From positions 23,801 to 57,546 of the forward strand of contig NKIM01000032.1 in assembly GCA_002255955.1 (NCBI GenBank): a stretch of DNA of 33,746 nucleotides. The letters are read 5' to 3'. This document shows, piece after piece, positions 24,212 to 32,296 of this stretch (the stretch's first letter is position 1; each line of letters starts with the position of its first letter). Source of the DNA: Burkholderiales bacterium PBB2 (lineage in GTDB: Bacteria; Pseudomonadota; Gammaproteobacteria; Burkholderiales; Burkholderiaceae_C). The notes below the pieces were generated by a model. It did no database searches, had not been told where the DNA came from, and worked only from the letters and a program-made list of their open reading frames with translations. The position numbers and the translations under genes were made by a program.

Positions 24212-24331
24212 ATGCCAGCGTCTTTGACGAGCCTCAAAAGAAGCGCTGAAGCGGTTGCATCAATGGGCCGGCCGGGCAGTGAAACGGGTTCACGCCACGG
24301 CTCTCAAGAGACGAATTTGAAACAAGAGTGA
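24212..24331 (+). CDS. Possible 39-residue leader peptide ahead of coxB
   Basis: An ATG at 24212 follows AGGG by 7 nt and opens a 39-codon frame that fills the cox leader. The frame stops at TGA 24329-24331, 5 nt before the coxB ATG. The predicted peptide is hydrophilic, rich in Ser, Gly, Arg and Lys, with no membrane segment. I know of no family for it. The ribosome site and the placement of the stop next to coxB suggest possible translational coupling, but a chance ORF cannot be excluded. Confidence 0.3.
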   Translation: MPASLTSLKRSAEAVASMGRPGSETGSRHGSQETNLKQE

Positions 24332-24336
24332 CGACC

Positions 24337-25539
24337 ATGAAGATGATGAACGCACGAGTGCATCAGGCCGCGCGCCGCGTGGGGCAGCTGGCGCAAGTGG
24401 CCTCAGCGGCCGGCGCAATGCTGGTGGCCCAGTCGGCCCTGGCAGCCCAGGCGGTCCAAGACCTGCCGGGTGGCCCTGCGGTCAATCAGCTCAACCTGCA
24501 CCCCCCGGTCACCCGCATCGCGGCTGACCAGATGTGGCTGCACAACTTCATGCTGATCATCTGCCTGGCCATTTTTGTGGCCGTGTTCGGCGTGATGTTC
24601 TATTCCATCTTCAAACATCGCAAATCCAAGGGCGCGGTGTCGGCCAACTTCCACGAAAGCGTGAAGGTCGAAATCGCCTGGACCGTGGTGCCGTTCATCA
24701 TCGTGATCCTGATGGCCCTGCCGGCCACCAAGGTGGTGGTGGCGATGAAGGACACCACCAACGCTGACCTGACCATCAAGGCCACGGGTTATCAGTGGAA
24801 ATGGGGTTATGACTACATCAAGGGCGAAGGCGAGGGCATCGGTTTCCTGGCCACGCTGGATACCGCGCAGCGCGCCATGTCTGACGCCGGCAAGCCGGCC
24901 GGTGATGACTACCTGCTGAAGGTCGACAACCCCTTGGTCGTGCCGGTCAACAAGAAGGTGCGCATCATCACCACCGCCAACGACGTCATCCACGCCTGGA
25001 TGGTGCCGGCTTTCGGCGTCAAGCAAGACGCAATCCCGGGTTTTGTGCGCGACACCTGGTTCAAGGCCGAAAAGATCGGTGATTTCTACGGTCAGTGCGC
25101 CGAGCTGTGCGGCAAGGAACACGCCTACATGCCCATCCACGTGAAGGTGGTGTCGGCTGAAGACTACTCCAAGTGGGTGGACGGCAAGAAGAAGGAACTG
25201 GCCGCCAAGGCGGACGATCCGAGCAAGGTCTGGGAGCAAGCTGCCCTGGTGGCTCGCGGTGAGAAGGTCTACAACGCCAACTGCGCGGCCTGCCACAAAG
25301 CTGATGGTTCGGGCGCTGGCCCGATCAAGGCCCTGGTGGGTTCGCCGGTGGTGCTGGCTGACGACAAGCTGGCTCAGATCAAGGTGCTGCTGAATGGCCA
25401 GAACAATGGCGCCATGCCGGCCTGGAAGCAATTGAGCGACACCGAGATCGCTGCGGTGATCACTTACACCAAGAACAGCTGGTCCAACAAGACCGGTCAG
25501 GTGGTGCAGCCGGCCGAAGTGCTGGCCGCCCGCAAGTGA
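24337..25539 (+). CDS. coxB: Cytochrome c oxidase subunit II with fused cytochrome c domain
   Basis: The electron-entry subunit of the aa3-type terminal oxidase, 400 residues. After a signal-like N-terminus (ending near ALAAQA), two membrane segments anchor the protein (about 65-90 and 110-133). The CuA domain carries DVIHAW and CAELCGKEHAYMPIH (starting near residue 254), giving the Cys, Cys, His and Met ligands. A C-terminal c-type heme site CAACH (about 316-320) marks the caa3-like fusion form. A GTG at 24328 is in frame, but ATG 24337 is preferred. It heads the cox cluster and is followed by coxA after 38 bp. Confidence 0.96.
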   Translation: MKMMNARVHQAARRVGQLAQVASAAGAMLVAQSALAAQAVQDLPGGPAVNQLNLHPPVTRIAADQMWLHNFMLIICLAIFVAVFGVMFYSIFKHRKSKGAVSANFHESVKVEIAWTVVPFIIVILMALPATKVVVAMKDTTNADLTIKATGYQWKWGYDYIKGEGEGIGFLATLDTAQRAMSDAGKPAGDDYLLKVDNPLVVPVNKKVRIITTANDVIHAWMVPAFGVKQDAIPGFVRDTWFKAEKIGDFYGQCAELCGKEHAYMPIHVKVVSAEDYSKWVDGKKKELAAKADDPSKVWEQAALVARGEKVYNANCAACHKADGSGAGPIKALVGSPVVLADDKLAQIKVLLNGQNNGAMPAWKQLSDTEIAAVITYTKNSWSNKTGQVVQPAEVLAARK

Positions 25540-25577
25540 TGGGCTGAACGTCGACAAGCGTTGATAAAGGAAACAAG

Positions 25578-27209
25578 ATGAGTGCAGTGCTTGGCCACCC
25601 CGGTCATGACGTTCATGACCATGACCACCACGACGACCACCACGCCCCCACGGGCTGGCGTCGCTGGGTCTTCGCCACCAACCACAAGGAGATCGGTACC
25701 CTGTACCTGCTGTTCTCGTTCACCATGCTGATGATCGGCGGCATCTTGGCGCTGTGCATCCGCGCCGAGTTGTTCCAGCCCGGTCTGCAGTTCTTCAACC
25801 CGGAACTGTTCAACCAGTTCACCACCATGCACGGCCTGATCATGGTGTTCGGCGCCATCATGCCGGCCTTTGTGGGCTTCGCGAACTGGATGATCCCGCT
25901 GCAGATCGGTGCATCGGACATGGCTTTCGCGCGCATGAACAACTTCAGCTTCTGGCTGATGATTCCGGCCGCGCTGATGCTGGTGGCGTCCTTCTTCATG
26001 CCTGGCGGCGCCCCCGCAGCCGGCTGGACGCTGTACGCGCCGCTGACTCTGCAGATGGGTCCGTCCATGGATGCCGGCATCTTCGCGATGCACATCCTGG
26101 GTGCTTCGTCCATCATGGGTTCGATCAACATCATCGTCACCATCTTGAACATGCGCGCTCCTGGCATGACGCTGATGAAGATGCCGATGTTTGCCTGGAC
26201 CTGGCTGATCACTGCGTATCTGCTGATCGCCGTCATGCCCGTGCTGGCCGGTGCCATCACCATGACCCTGACCGACCGTCATTTCGGCACCAGCTTCTTC
26301 AGCCCCGCCGGCGGCGGTGACCCGGTGATGTACCAGCACATCTTCTGGTTCTTCGGTCACCCCGAGGTGTACATCATGATCTTGCCGGCCTTCGGCATCA
26401 TCAGCCAGATCGTGCCGGCCTTCGCCCGCAAGCGCCTGTTCGGCTACGCCTCGATGGTCTACGCGACCGCATCGATCGCCATCCTGTCCTTCATCGTGTG
26501 GGCTCACCACATGTTCGCCACCGGCATGCCGGTGACGGGCCAGCTGTTCTTCATGTACGCCACCATGCTGATCGCCGTGCCCACGGGCGTGAAGATCTTC
26601 AACTGGCTGGCCACCATGTGGCGCGGTTCCATGACCTTCGAAGTGCCCATGCTGTGGGCCGTGGGTTTCATCTTCGTGTTCACCATGGGTGGCTTCACGG
26701 GTCTGATCTGTGCCATGGCGCCGATCGACATCCAGATCCAGGACACCTACTACGTCGTGGCCCACTTCCACTATGTGCTGGTGGCTGGCTCTCTGTATGC
26801 GCTGTTCGCTGGCGTGTACTACTGGGGCCCGAAGTGGACCGGTGTGATGTTCTCCGAGACGCGCGGCAAGATCCACTTCTGGGGCTCGCTGATCAGCTTC
26901 AACGTCACTTTCTTCCCGATGCACTTCCTGGGTCTGGCCGGCATGCCCCGTCGTTATGCCGACTACCCGCTGCAGTTCGCTGACTTCAACGCCATCGCTT
27001 CCGTCGGTGCCTTCGTCTTCGGCCTGATGCAGGTGTACTTCTTCCTGTTCGTGGTCATCCCGATGATGCGCGGCAAGGGTGAGAAGGCTCCGCAGAAGCC
27101 CTGGGAAGCTGCTGAAGGCCTGGAGTGGGAAGTGCCGTCGCCGGCCCCCTTCCACACCTTCGAAGAGCCGCCCAAGCTCGACGCCACCGCCACCAAGGTG
27201 ATCGGCTGA
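25578..27209 (+). CDS. coxA: Cytochrome c oxidase subunit I
   Basis: The catalytic 12-helix subunit, 543 residues, which reduces oxygen and pumps protons. Metal ligands are visible: the heme a His in TTMHGL (about 84), the CuB site FGHPEVY (about 260) with the His-Tyr crosslink pair, VWAHHMF (about 309), and HFHYVL (about 396) for the two heme axial His. The first 22 residues hold eight His and five Asp, an unusual His/Asp-rich cytoplasmic tail. The ribosome site AAAGGA is 8 nt before the ATG. It is followed at once by a small assembly gene. Confidence 0.98.
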   Translation: MSAVLGHPGHDVHDHDHHDDHHAPTGWRRWVFATNHKEIGTLYLLFSFTMLMIGGILALCIRAELFQPGLQFFNPELFNQFTTMHGLIMVFGAIMPAFVGFANWMIPLQIGASDMAFARMNNFSFWLMIPAALMLVASFFMPGGAPAAGWTLYAPLTLQMGPSMDAGIFAMHILGASSIMGSINIIVTILNMRAPGMTLMKMPMFAWTWLITAYLLIAVMPVLAGAITMTLTDRHFGTSFFSPAGGGDPVMYQHIFWFFGHPEVYIMILPAFGIISQIVPAFARKRLFGYASMVYATASIAILSFIVWAHHMFATGMPVTGQLFFMYATMLIAVPTGVKIFNWLATMWRGSMTFEVPMLWAVGFIFVFTMGGFTGLICAMAPIDIQIQDTYYVVAHFHYVLVAGSLYALFAGVYYWGPKWTGVMFSETRGKIHFWGSLISFNVTFFPMHFLGLAGMPRRYADYPLQFADFNAIASVGAFVFGLMQVYFFLFVVIPMMRGKGEKAPQKPWEAAEGLEWEVPSPAPFHTFEEPPKLDATATKVIG

Positions 27210-27213
27210 CACC

Positions 27214-27330
27214 ATGAGCGCCACGCCTGAGCAACGCAAGAGCAACAAGCGCCTGGCGCTGATCTTGTTCACCGTGGCCCTGGTCTTCGGACTGGGCTTC
27301 GTGACCAAGATCGCCTTGCTCGGTTTCTGA
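27214..27330 (+). CDS. Cytochrome oxidase small assembly protein, 38 aa
   Basis: An ATG 4 nt after the coxA stop opens a 38-codon frame giving MSATPEQRKSNKRLALILFT, one hydrophobic membrane helix (about residues 14-36) and a stop at 27328-27330. A charged, Lys/Arg-rich head before a single helix is typical of the tiny cytochrome oxidase assembly proteins found between coxA and ctaG in Burkholderiales. The tight fit between coxA and ctaG, 12 bp ahead of the latter, supports it as a real gene. The role is inferred from position. Confidence 0.8.
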   Translation: MSATPEQRKSNKRLALILFTVALVFGLGFVTKIALLGF

Positions 27331-27342
27331 AGCGCGCTTGCG

Positions 27343-27972
27343 ATGAGCAAATCCAAGCAGCCCTGGACCCTGGCGTCGGCCTTGCGTCGGGACAATCTGC
27401 ACCTGGTCGGCAAGCTGCTGGTGGTGGTGACCTTGATGTTCGGCTTCGGCTACGCGCTGGTGCCGCTCTACAACGCCATCTGCTCTGCACTGGGCATCAA
27501 TGTGCTGTCGCTCAGTGAGCGGCAGCACGCGGTGCGCGCCGAGGATGTGAAGAACGGCCAGATCGACTACAGCCGCAAGATCACCATCGAGTTCGACGCC
27601 AATGCGCGCGGGCCCTGGGAGTTCAAGCCGGCCATGTCGCACGCCGTGGTGCATCCTGGTGAGCTGACCACGGTGATGTACGAGTTCCGCAATGTGCAGA
27701 ACCGCGTCATGGCGGCCCAGGCCATCCCCAGCTATGCACCCAAGCAAGCAACGGCGCACTTCAACAAGCTGGAGTGCTTCTGCTTCAACGAGTACACCTT
27801 GCAGCCGGGTGAAACCAAGCAGTGGCCGGTCGTCTTCGTGATCGACCCCAAGCTGCCCAAGGACGTCAAGACCATCACCCTGTCCTACACCTTTTTTGAA
27901 GTGGCGGGCAAGGGCAAGGCGCAGGCCCAACTCAGCGCTCCGGTGCTGAACAGCAAGGAGCCGCGCACATGA
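27343..27972 (+). CDS. ctaG: Cytochrome c oxidase assembly protein CtaG (Cox11)
   Basis: A periplasm-facing copper chaperone of 209 residues that inserts CuB into subunit I. One N-terminal membrane helix (about 24-45, GKLLVVVTLMFGFGYALVPL) anchors it. The copper-binding CFCF motif occurs in NKLECFCFNEYTLQPGET, followed by PVVFVIDPKLP and the family ending TLSYTFFEV. Length and motifs match Cox11. The stop overlaps the next start by 4 bp. Confidence 0.95.
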   Translation: MSKSKQPWTLASALRRDNLHLVGKLLVVVTLMFGFGYALVPLYNAICSALGINVLSLSERQHAVRAEDVKNGQIDYSRKITIEFDANARGPWEFKPAMSHAVVHPGELTTVMYEFRNVQNRVMAAQAIPSYAPKQATAHFNKLECFCFNEYTLQPGETKQWPVVFVIDPKLPKDVKTITLSYTFFEVAGKGKAQAQLSAPVLNSKEPRT

Positions 27973-28211
27973 GCCAGGCCGGCGAAGACCTGAAGCAGGC
28001 AACGGCTCGGCCGCTGTCTTTCGTGCAGACCATGAAGGCCGTGGCCTGGTCGTTTTTCGGCGTGCGTCGTGGCGCCGACTATGAAAAAGATGTGGCTCAG
28101 CTGAACCCGGTGCATGTGATCATTGCCGGAGTCATCGGGGCCGTTTTATTCGTGCTGGTTCTGGTGCTGTTGGTCCAATGGGTCATCGGCAGCGGGGTCG
28201 CCGGCGCTTGA
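27969..28211 (+). CDS. DUF2970 domain protein
   Basis: A small membrane protein of 80 residues. A conserved amphipathic part, SFVQTMKAVAWSFFGVRRGADYEKD, precedes one membrane helix (HVIIAGVIGAVLFVLVLVLL). This is the DUF2970 pattern, found in cox clusters of betaproteobacteria. Its ATG overlaps the ctaG stop, so the two are coupled. The function is not known; a part in oxidase assembly is suggested only by position. Confidence 0.88.
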   Translation: MSQAGEDLKQATARPLSFVQTMKAVAWSFFGVRRGADYEKDVAQLNPVHVIIAGVIGAVLFVLVLVLLVQWVIGSGVAGA

Positions 28212-28269
28212 GACTTGCAGCGTTTGCAGCGTCATCAGCAGGACTGAATTTAGTTCGAGGAGAAAAGAA

Positions 28270-29154
28270 ATGTCGGCAGCGACTACCACGGGCAAGACCC
28301 CTTACTACTTCGTGCCAGGGCCCTCGCGCCATCCGGTGATGGCCGCCATTGGCCTGTTCTTCGTGATCCTCGGCGCGGGCCAGTGGATCAATGACCATGA
28401 CTGGGGCAAGTACTCGCTGGTCTTCGGTCTGCTGTGGTGGGCCGTGGTGCTCAAGCAGTGGTTCGGCGACGCCATCCGCGAAAGCGAAAGCGGCCTGTAC
28501 AGCGACCGCATCGATGTGTCCTTCCGCTGGAGCATGGGCTGGTTCATCTTCTCGGAAGTGATGTTCTTCGCCGCTTTCTTCGGCGCGCTGTACTGGGCTC
28601 GTGTCCATGCCGTGCCGACTCTGGGCAACCTGGAGAATGCGCTGCTGTGGCCGGACTTCAAGGCCCTGTGGCCCAGCGTGGCTGCCGGCATGACTGCCGC
28701 TCCGGCCGGTGTGGTCGAGCCCTTCACGACCATGGGCCCCTGGCCGCTGCCGACCATCAACACCGCGCTGCTGCTGACCTCGGGCGTCACCCTGACGGTC
28801 GCTCACCACGCGCTGATCGCCGGCAACCGCGGCAAGACCATCGCCTTCATGTGGATGACGGTGCTGCTGGGTGTGGTCTTCCTTTGCGTGCAAGGCTACG
28901 AGTACATGCACGCCTACCGTGACCTGAACCTCAAGCTGAGCTCGGGCGTGTACGGTTCGACCTTCTTCATGCTGACCGGCTTCCACGGTTTCCACGTGTT
29001 CGTCGGCATGCTGATGCTGCTGTTCATCACCCTGCGCCTGCAAAAGGGCCACTTCACCAAGGATCGCCACTTCGGTTTCGAAGGCGCAGCCTGGTACTGG
29101 CACTTCGTGGACGTGGTCTGGTTGGGCCTGTACTTCATCGTTTACTGGATGTGA
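28270..29154 (+). CDS. coxC: Cytochrome c oxidase subunit III
   Basis: The seven-helix core subunit, 294 residues, that stabilises the oxidase. Typical segments are YYFVPGPSRHPVMAAIGL, SFRWSMGWFIFSEVMFFAAFFG, GVTLTVAHHALIAGNRG, LTGFHGFHVFVGMLMLL and, at the end, WYWHFVDVVWLGLYFIVYWM. The ATG at 28270 follows a GAGGAGAAAAG ribosome region; the in-frame extension to 28123 overlaps the DUF2970 gene and is rejected. A strong terminator follows 70 bp after the stop. Confidence 0.97.
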   Translation: MSAATTTGKTPYYFVPGPSRHPVMAAIGLFFVILGAGQWINDHDWGKYSLVFGLLWWAVVLKQWFGDAIRESESGLYSDRIDVSFRWSMGWFIFSEVMFFAAFFGALYWARVHAVPTLGNLENALLWPDFKALWPSVAAGMTAAPAGVVEPFTTMGPWPLPTINTALLLTSGVTLTVAHHALIAGNRGKTIAFMWMTVLLGVVFLCVQGYEYMHAYRDLNLKLSSGVYGSTFFMLTGFHGFHVFVGMLMLLFITLRLQKGHFTKDRHFGFEGAAWYWHFVDVVWLGLYFIVYWM

Positions 29155-29223
29155 AGTCGCTGCGCTTCAGGCTTGGACCGGTTCCAGGCCTTCGAAGCGG
29201 CCGCCCTGCCGCCAGCTGGCAAT

Positions 29224-29256
29224 AAAAAAGCGCCGCAATTCGCGGCGCTTTTTTTT
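29224..29256. terminator. Strong bidirectional terminator after coxC
   Basis: AAAAAAGCGCCGC (29224-29236) pairs perfectly with GCGGCGCTTTTTT (29242-29254) around a 5-nt loop, with T extending to 29256. The A-run on one side and T-run on the other let it serve coxC and the convergent minus-strand gene. Confidence 0.92.
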
Positions 29257-29288
29257 GAGTGGGGCGATCGATCCAGAGGCGGCGCGCT

Positions 29289-29507
29289 TCAGCGCTGCAA
29301 GGGCAGGCCAGTCGGCTCGATCCAGCCCATCAGATAGCTCAGCAAGATGAAGAGGAACAAGGCCACCGACAGGCCGACCCGCAAAGCCAGGGCTCGTGCC
29401 ATGTTCGGGCCGCGGCTCTCTTGCTTACCGTTCTTGAACATGAACAGGCCGGCGGCCGCCAAGGCGCCCAGAATGCCGATGAATGCGAGGATGACGATGA
29501 GTTTCAT
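29289..29507 (-). CDS. Twin transmembrane protein, DUF2909 family
   Basis: A 72-residue protein with two membrane helices (about 3-24 and 42-62) joined by a short polar loop, FKNGKQESRGPNMARAL. This is the pattern of the DUF2909 twin transmembrane family, found beside SURF1 in cox clusters of betaproteobacteria. It is the only gene in the cluster on the minus strand, convergent with coxC and divergent from SURF1 by 33 bp. Its function is not known. Confidence 0.85.
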   Translation of the reverse strand: MKLIVILAFIGILGALAAAGLFMFKNGKQESRGPNMARALALRVGLSVALFLFILLSYLMGWIEPTGLPLQR

Positions 29508-29515
29508 GGTCGCGG

Positions 29516-29521
29516 ATTATG
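29516..29521 (-). promoter_or_regulatory. Candidate -10 element (CATAAT) for the DUF2909 gene
   Basis: On the minus strand CATAAT lies 8 nt before the DUF2909 start, in the 33-bp gap shared with SURF1. Transcription would begin almost at the ATG. Confidence 0.4.
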
Positions 29522-29540
29522 CGCCCGGAGGCGAAAGCGG

Positions 29541-30326
29541 ATGGCTGGCTTGACGCCGCGCGCGCGCGCCTGGGTGATTGGTCTGGCCACGCTGTCGGCC
29601 ATGGCGCTGACGGCCCGGCTGGGCTTCTGGCAGCTGGACCGTGCGGCGCAGAAAGAAGCGCTGCACCGCGCTGTGCTCGAGCGTGCTCAGCAGCCTCCCT
29701 TGCGCACATCGGATCTGGCGGCTGAGCCTGCGCAGGCCGAGGCGCAGGTGCATCGCCTGGTGCGTCTGCGCGGCCGCTGGTTGAGCGAACAGACGGTTTA
29801 CCTGGACAACCGCCCCATGAACGGCCGCGTCGGCTTCTTCGTGGTGACGCCGCTGCAGCTCAGCGATCGCCCGGAGTTCATCCTCGTGCAACGGGGCTGG
29901 GGCCCGCGCGATGCCCAGGACCGCAGCCGCCTGCCAAGCATCGAAACGCCAGCGGGTGAGGTGGAGCTGCTCGGTCGTTTGACCGCGGCGCCCTCGCGTG
30001 CTTATGAGTTCAGCGCGGCAGGTGAGGGGGCGATCCGGCAAAATCTCGATCCTGTCAGCGTGGCCAAGGCGCTGCCCGCGCCCTTGTTGCCACTGACAGT
30101 GATGCAACTGCCGGAGGAAACGCCTCCAGCGGCCGCGAGCGCCGCGGCAGCGGCTCCTGTCGATGGTTTGTGGCGCGATTGGCCGGCGCAGGATGCCGGC
30201 CTGCAGAAACATTACGGCTACGCTTTTCAATGGTTTGCGCTTTGTGCGCTGCTTCTGGGTCTTTATGTCTGGTTCCAAACAATCCGTCCCCGCATCCGCT
30301 CCCGCCGCAGCGAGCACAGCGCCTGA
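29541..30326 (+). CDS. SURF1 family cytochrome oxidase biogenesis protein
   Basis: An inner-membrane assembly factor of 261 residues that helps heme A insertion into subunit I. It has an N-terminal helix (about 9-27) with RLGFWQLDRAAQKEAL just after it, VYLDNRPMNGRVGFFVVTPL, ILVQRGWGPRD, and a C-terminal helix HYGYAFQWFALCALLLGLYVWF, the typical two-helix SURF1 layout. GGAGG at 29527-29531 supports the ATG at 29541. The 3' end overlaps the next gene by 62 bp in another frame. Confidence 0.93.
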   Translation: MAGLTPRARAWVIGLATLSAMALTARLGFWQLDRAAQKEALHRAVLERAQQPPLRTSDLAAEPAQAEAQVHRLVRLRGRWLSEQTVYLDNRPMNGRVGFFVVTPLQLSDRPEFILVQRGWGPRDAQDRSRLPSIETPAGEVELLGRLTAAPSRAYEFSAAGEGAIRQNLDPVSVAKALPAPLLPLTVMQLPEETPPAAASAAAAAPVDGLWRDWPAQDAGLQKHYGYAFQWFALCALLLGLYVWFQTIRPRIRSRRSEHSA

Positions 30327-30990
30327 AGCCGAGGGCCTGACCTTGACGGTGCACAGCCTGCCAAGCTCCCAAGGCCTGGCCGACGCGCAGCGTCAGCGCG
30401 GCGGTCGGCTGCGCATGCTGCTGGTGCTGGCGGCCTGTGCTGCGCCGGTCGTGGCGTCCTACTTCACCTTCTATGTGATCCAGCCGCGCGGTTCGGCCTA
30501 CAGCGAGTTGATCCACCCGACCGTGGATCTGCCGCCGTCTTTGCACCTGCAAGATTTGCAGGGCAAGCCGGTTGCCGCCGAAAGCCTCAAAGGCCAGTGG
30601 TTGCTGACCCTGGTGCAAGAGGGCGACTGCGACGAGGCCTGCGAGCGCCGCTTTTTCATGCAGCGCCAGCTGCGCGAGATGCTGGGCAAGGAGCGCGACA
30701 AGGTCGACAAGCTCTGGCTGCTGCCCGAGGACTCGCCTCTGCCCAAACCTGAGCTGATCCATGCGCTGACGGCCGGCGTGCCGGTGACCATCTTGCGTGC
30801 GCCGCGTGCCGAGCTGGAAGCCTGGCTCAAGCCGGCAGCCGGCCAGACCCTGAAGGATCACGTCTATCTGGTCGACCCCATGGGCCGCTGGATGATGCGC
30901 TCGCCGCCGCAGCCGGACCCGTCCAAGCTCAAGGGCGATCTGACCCGCTTGCTCAAGGCCAATGCGGGCTGGGACAAGGAAGGGCGCTGA
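30265..30990 (+). CDS. Membrane-anchored Sco-like thioredoxin-fold protein of the cox cluster
   Basis: This 241-residue protein has a Ser/Ala-rich head, one membrane helix (about 50-72) and a periplasmic domain of thioredoxin type. CDEAC (Cys122, Cys126) has the CxxxC spacing of Sco copper chaperones, and His199 in LKDHVYLVDPMGRW lies where the Sco copper-ligand His occurs. The Pro after the second Cys (CxxxCP) is missing here, unlike the classical Sco at the end of the window. The ATG at 30265 lies within SURF1 and is chosen for a sensible head and spacing; the overlap suggests coupled translation. A copper or thiol role in CuA assembly is inferred. Confidence 0.78.
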   Translation: MSGSKQSVPASAPAAASTAPEAEGLTLTVHSLPSSQGLADAQRQRGGRLRMLLVLAACAAPVVASYFTFYVIQPRGSAYSELIHPTVDLPPSLHLQDLQGKPVAAESLKGQWLLTLVQEGDCDEACERRFFMQRQLREMLGKERDKVDKLWLLPEDSPLPKPELIHALTAGVPVTILRAPRAELEAWLKPAAGQTLKDHVYLVDPMGRWMMRSPPQPDPSKLKGDLTRLLKANAGWDKEGR

Positions 30991-31032
30991 GCCGCAGCGG
31001 CTTTGGTGCATGTGCAGGGCGAAAAGGGCCAT

Positions 31033-32199
31033 ATGTTCGATCTCTCTCCTCTGTGGCAACTGGCGGGCCTGGGCGCGCTGATCGCCTGCGGCCCCTTGCT
31101 GTGGCTGCGTTTGCGCTCGCGCGCGGCCACGCCGGGTCAGCGCTTGCGCGCGCTCACGGTGTTGACGCTGTTTTTGACCTTTGATCTGGTGCTGTTCGGC
31201 GCCTTCACCCGGCTCACCGATTCCGGCCTGGGCTGCCCCGATTGGCCGGGCTGTTATGGCAGCGCCAGCCCGCTGGGGGCGCGTGACGAGATCCATGCCG
31301 CCCAGACCGCCTTGCCCAGCGGCCCGGTGACGCACGGCAAGGCCTGGGTGGAGATGATCCACCGCTATCTGGCCAGCAGTGTCGGCGTGCTGATCCTGGT
31401 GCTGTGCGTGATGAGTTGGCGTCATTGGCTGCGCCGAGAGCAGGGGCAGACCCAAGGTCAAGGAGTCGAGGCAATTGGTGTCGTCTCGCCGGCCTGGGCC
31501 AGCCTGACCCTGGTCTGGGTGTGCATGCAGGGGGCCTTCGGGGCCCTGACGGTGACCATGAAGCTGTTCCCGGCCATCGTCACCCTGCATCTGCTGGGTG
31601 GCATGGGTTTGCTGATGCTGCTGGCCTGGCAGGCCCAGGGTTACAGCCCCAAGCCCTTGCGCCTGAGCCCGGGTCTGCGTGCCGGCGCCTGTGTGTTGAT
31701 GCTGCTGAGCGTGCTGCAGGTGGCTTTGGGTGGCTGGGTCAGCACCAACTATGCGGTGCTGGCCTGTTCGGAGTTTCCGGCCTGCCAGCCGGGCCGGTGG
31801 TGGCCGGCCATGGACTTTGAGCATGGCTTCACCCTGTGGCGTGAGCTCGGGGTGGGCAAGGGCGGTGGCTGGCTGCCTTTTGAGGCCTTGACCGCCATCC
31901 ACATGACCCACCGCTTGGGTGCCTTGCTGGTGTTCAGCGTCTTGTTGCTGTTTGCCTGGCGTCTGGCCGCTTCTGGTGAAGCCGGCCCCTGGCCGCGGCG
32001 TTTGCTGCTGGTGGCGGGCTGGCAGTTGCTCAGCGGCATGTCCAATGTGGTGCTGGACTGGCCCATGCTGGCGGCCCTGGCCCACACCGGCGGCGCCGCG
32101 ATGTTGTTGACGCTGCTGGCGGCGCTGCTGGCTCAGATCGAGCAAGGCCAGCGCTCGACGCGGGTGCAGGCCCTGCCAATCCGGCCCGTGGCTGCTTAG
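31033..32199 (+). CDS. ctaA: Heme A synthase (COX15/CtaA family)
   Basis: An inner-membrane monooxygenase-type enzyme, 388 residues and about eight helices, that oxidises the heme O methyl group to make heme A. Conserved signs are GAFTRLTDSGLGCPDWPGC, EMIHRYLAS, VTLHLLGG, GGWVSTNYAVLACSEFPAC and THRLGALLV, giving the heme-ligand His and the two Cys pairs. An in-frame GTG at 31003 is possible; ATG 31033 with AAGGG just before it is preferred. It is followed by ctaB after 97 bp. Confidence 0.94.
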   Translation: MFDLSPLWQLAGLGALIACGPLLWLRLRSRAATPGQRLRALTVLTLFLTFDLVLFGAFTRLTDSGLGCPDWPGCYGSASPLGARDEIHAAQTALPSGPVTHGKAWVEMIHRYLASSVGVLILVLCVMSWRHWLRREQGQTQGQGVEAIGVVSPAWASLTLVWVCMQGAFGALTVTMKLFPAIVTLHLLGGMGLLMLLAWQAQGYSPKPLRLSPGLRAGACVLMLLSVLQVALGGWVSTNYAVLACSEFPACQPGRWWPAMDFEHGFTLWRELGVGKGGGWLPFEALTAIHMTHRLGALLVFSVLLLFAWRLAASGEAGPWPRRLLLVAGWQLLSGMSNVVLDWPMLAALAHTGGAAMLLTLLAALLAQIEQGQRSTRVQALPIRPVAA

Positions 32200-32296
32200 C
32201 GGCGCTGCTTTTTGTGGCTCTGCGCGCTGGAGCCACGCTGAAAATTGTTTGCGCAGATCGCTGCTCAGCCCCCGAATCCCGATACCCTGATTCCTT

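Noticed and set aside
25497-27413. Minus-strand open frame of 638 codons opposite coxA
   Set aside because: It is a shadow of coxA. The extreme His/Asp/Glu content reflects reversed codons of membrane helices.
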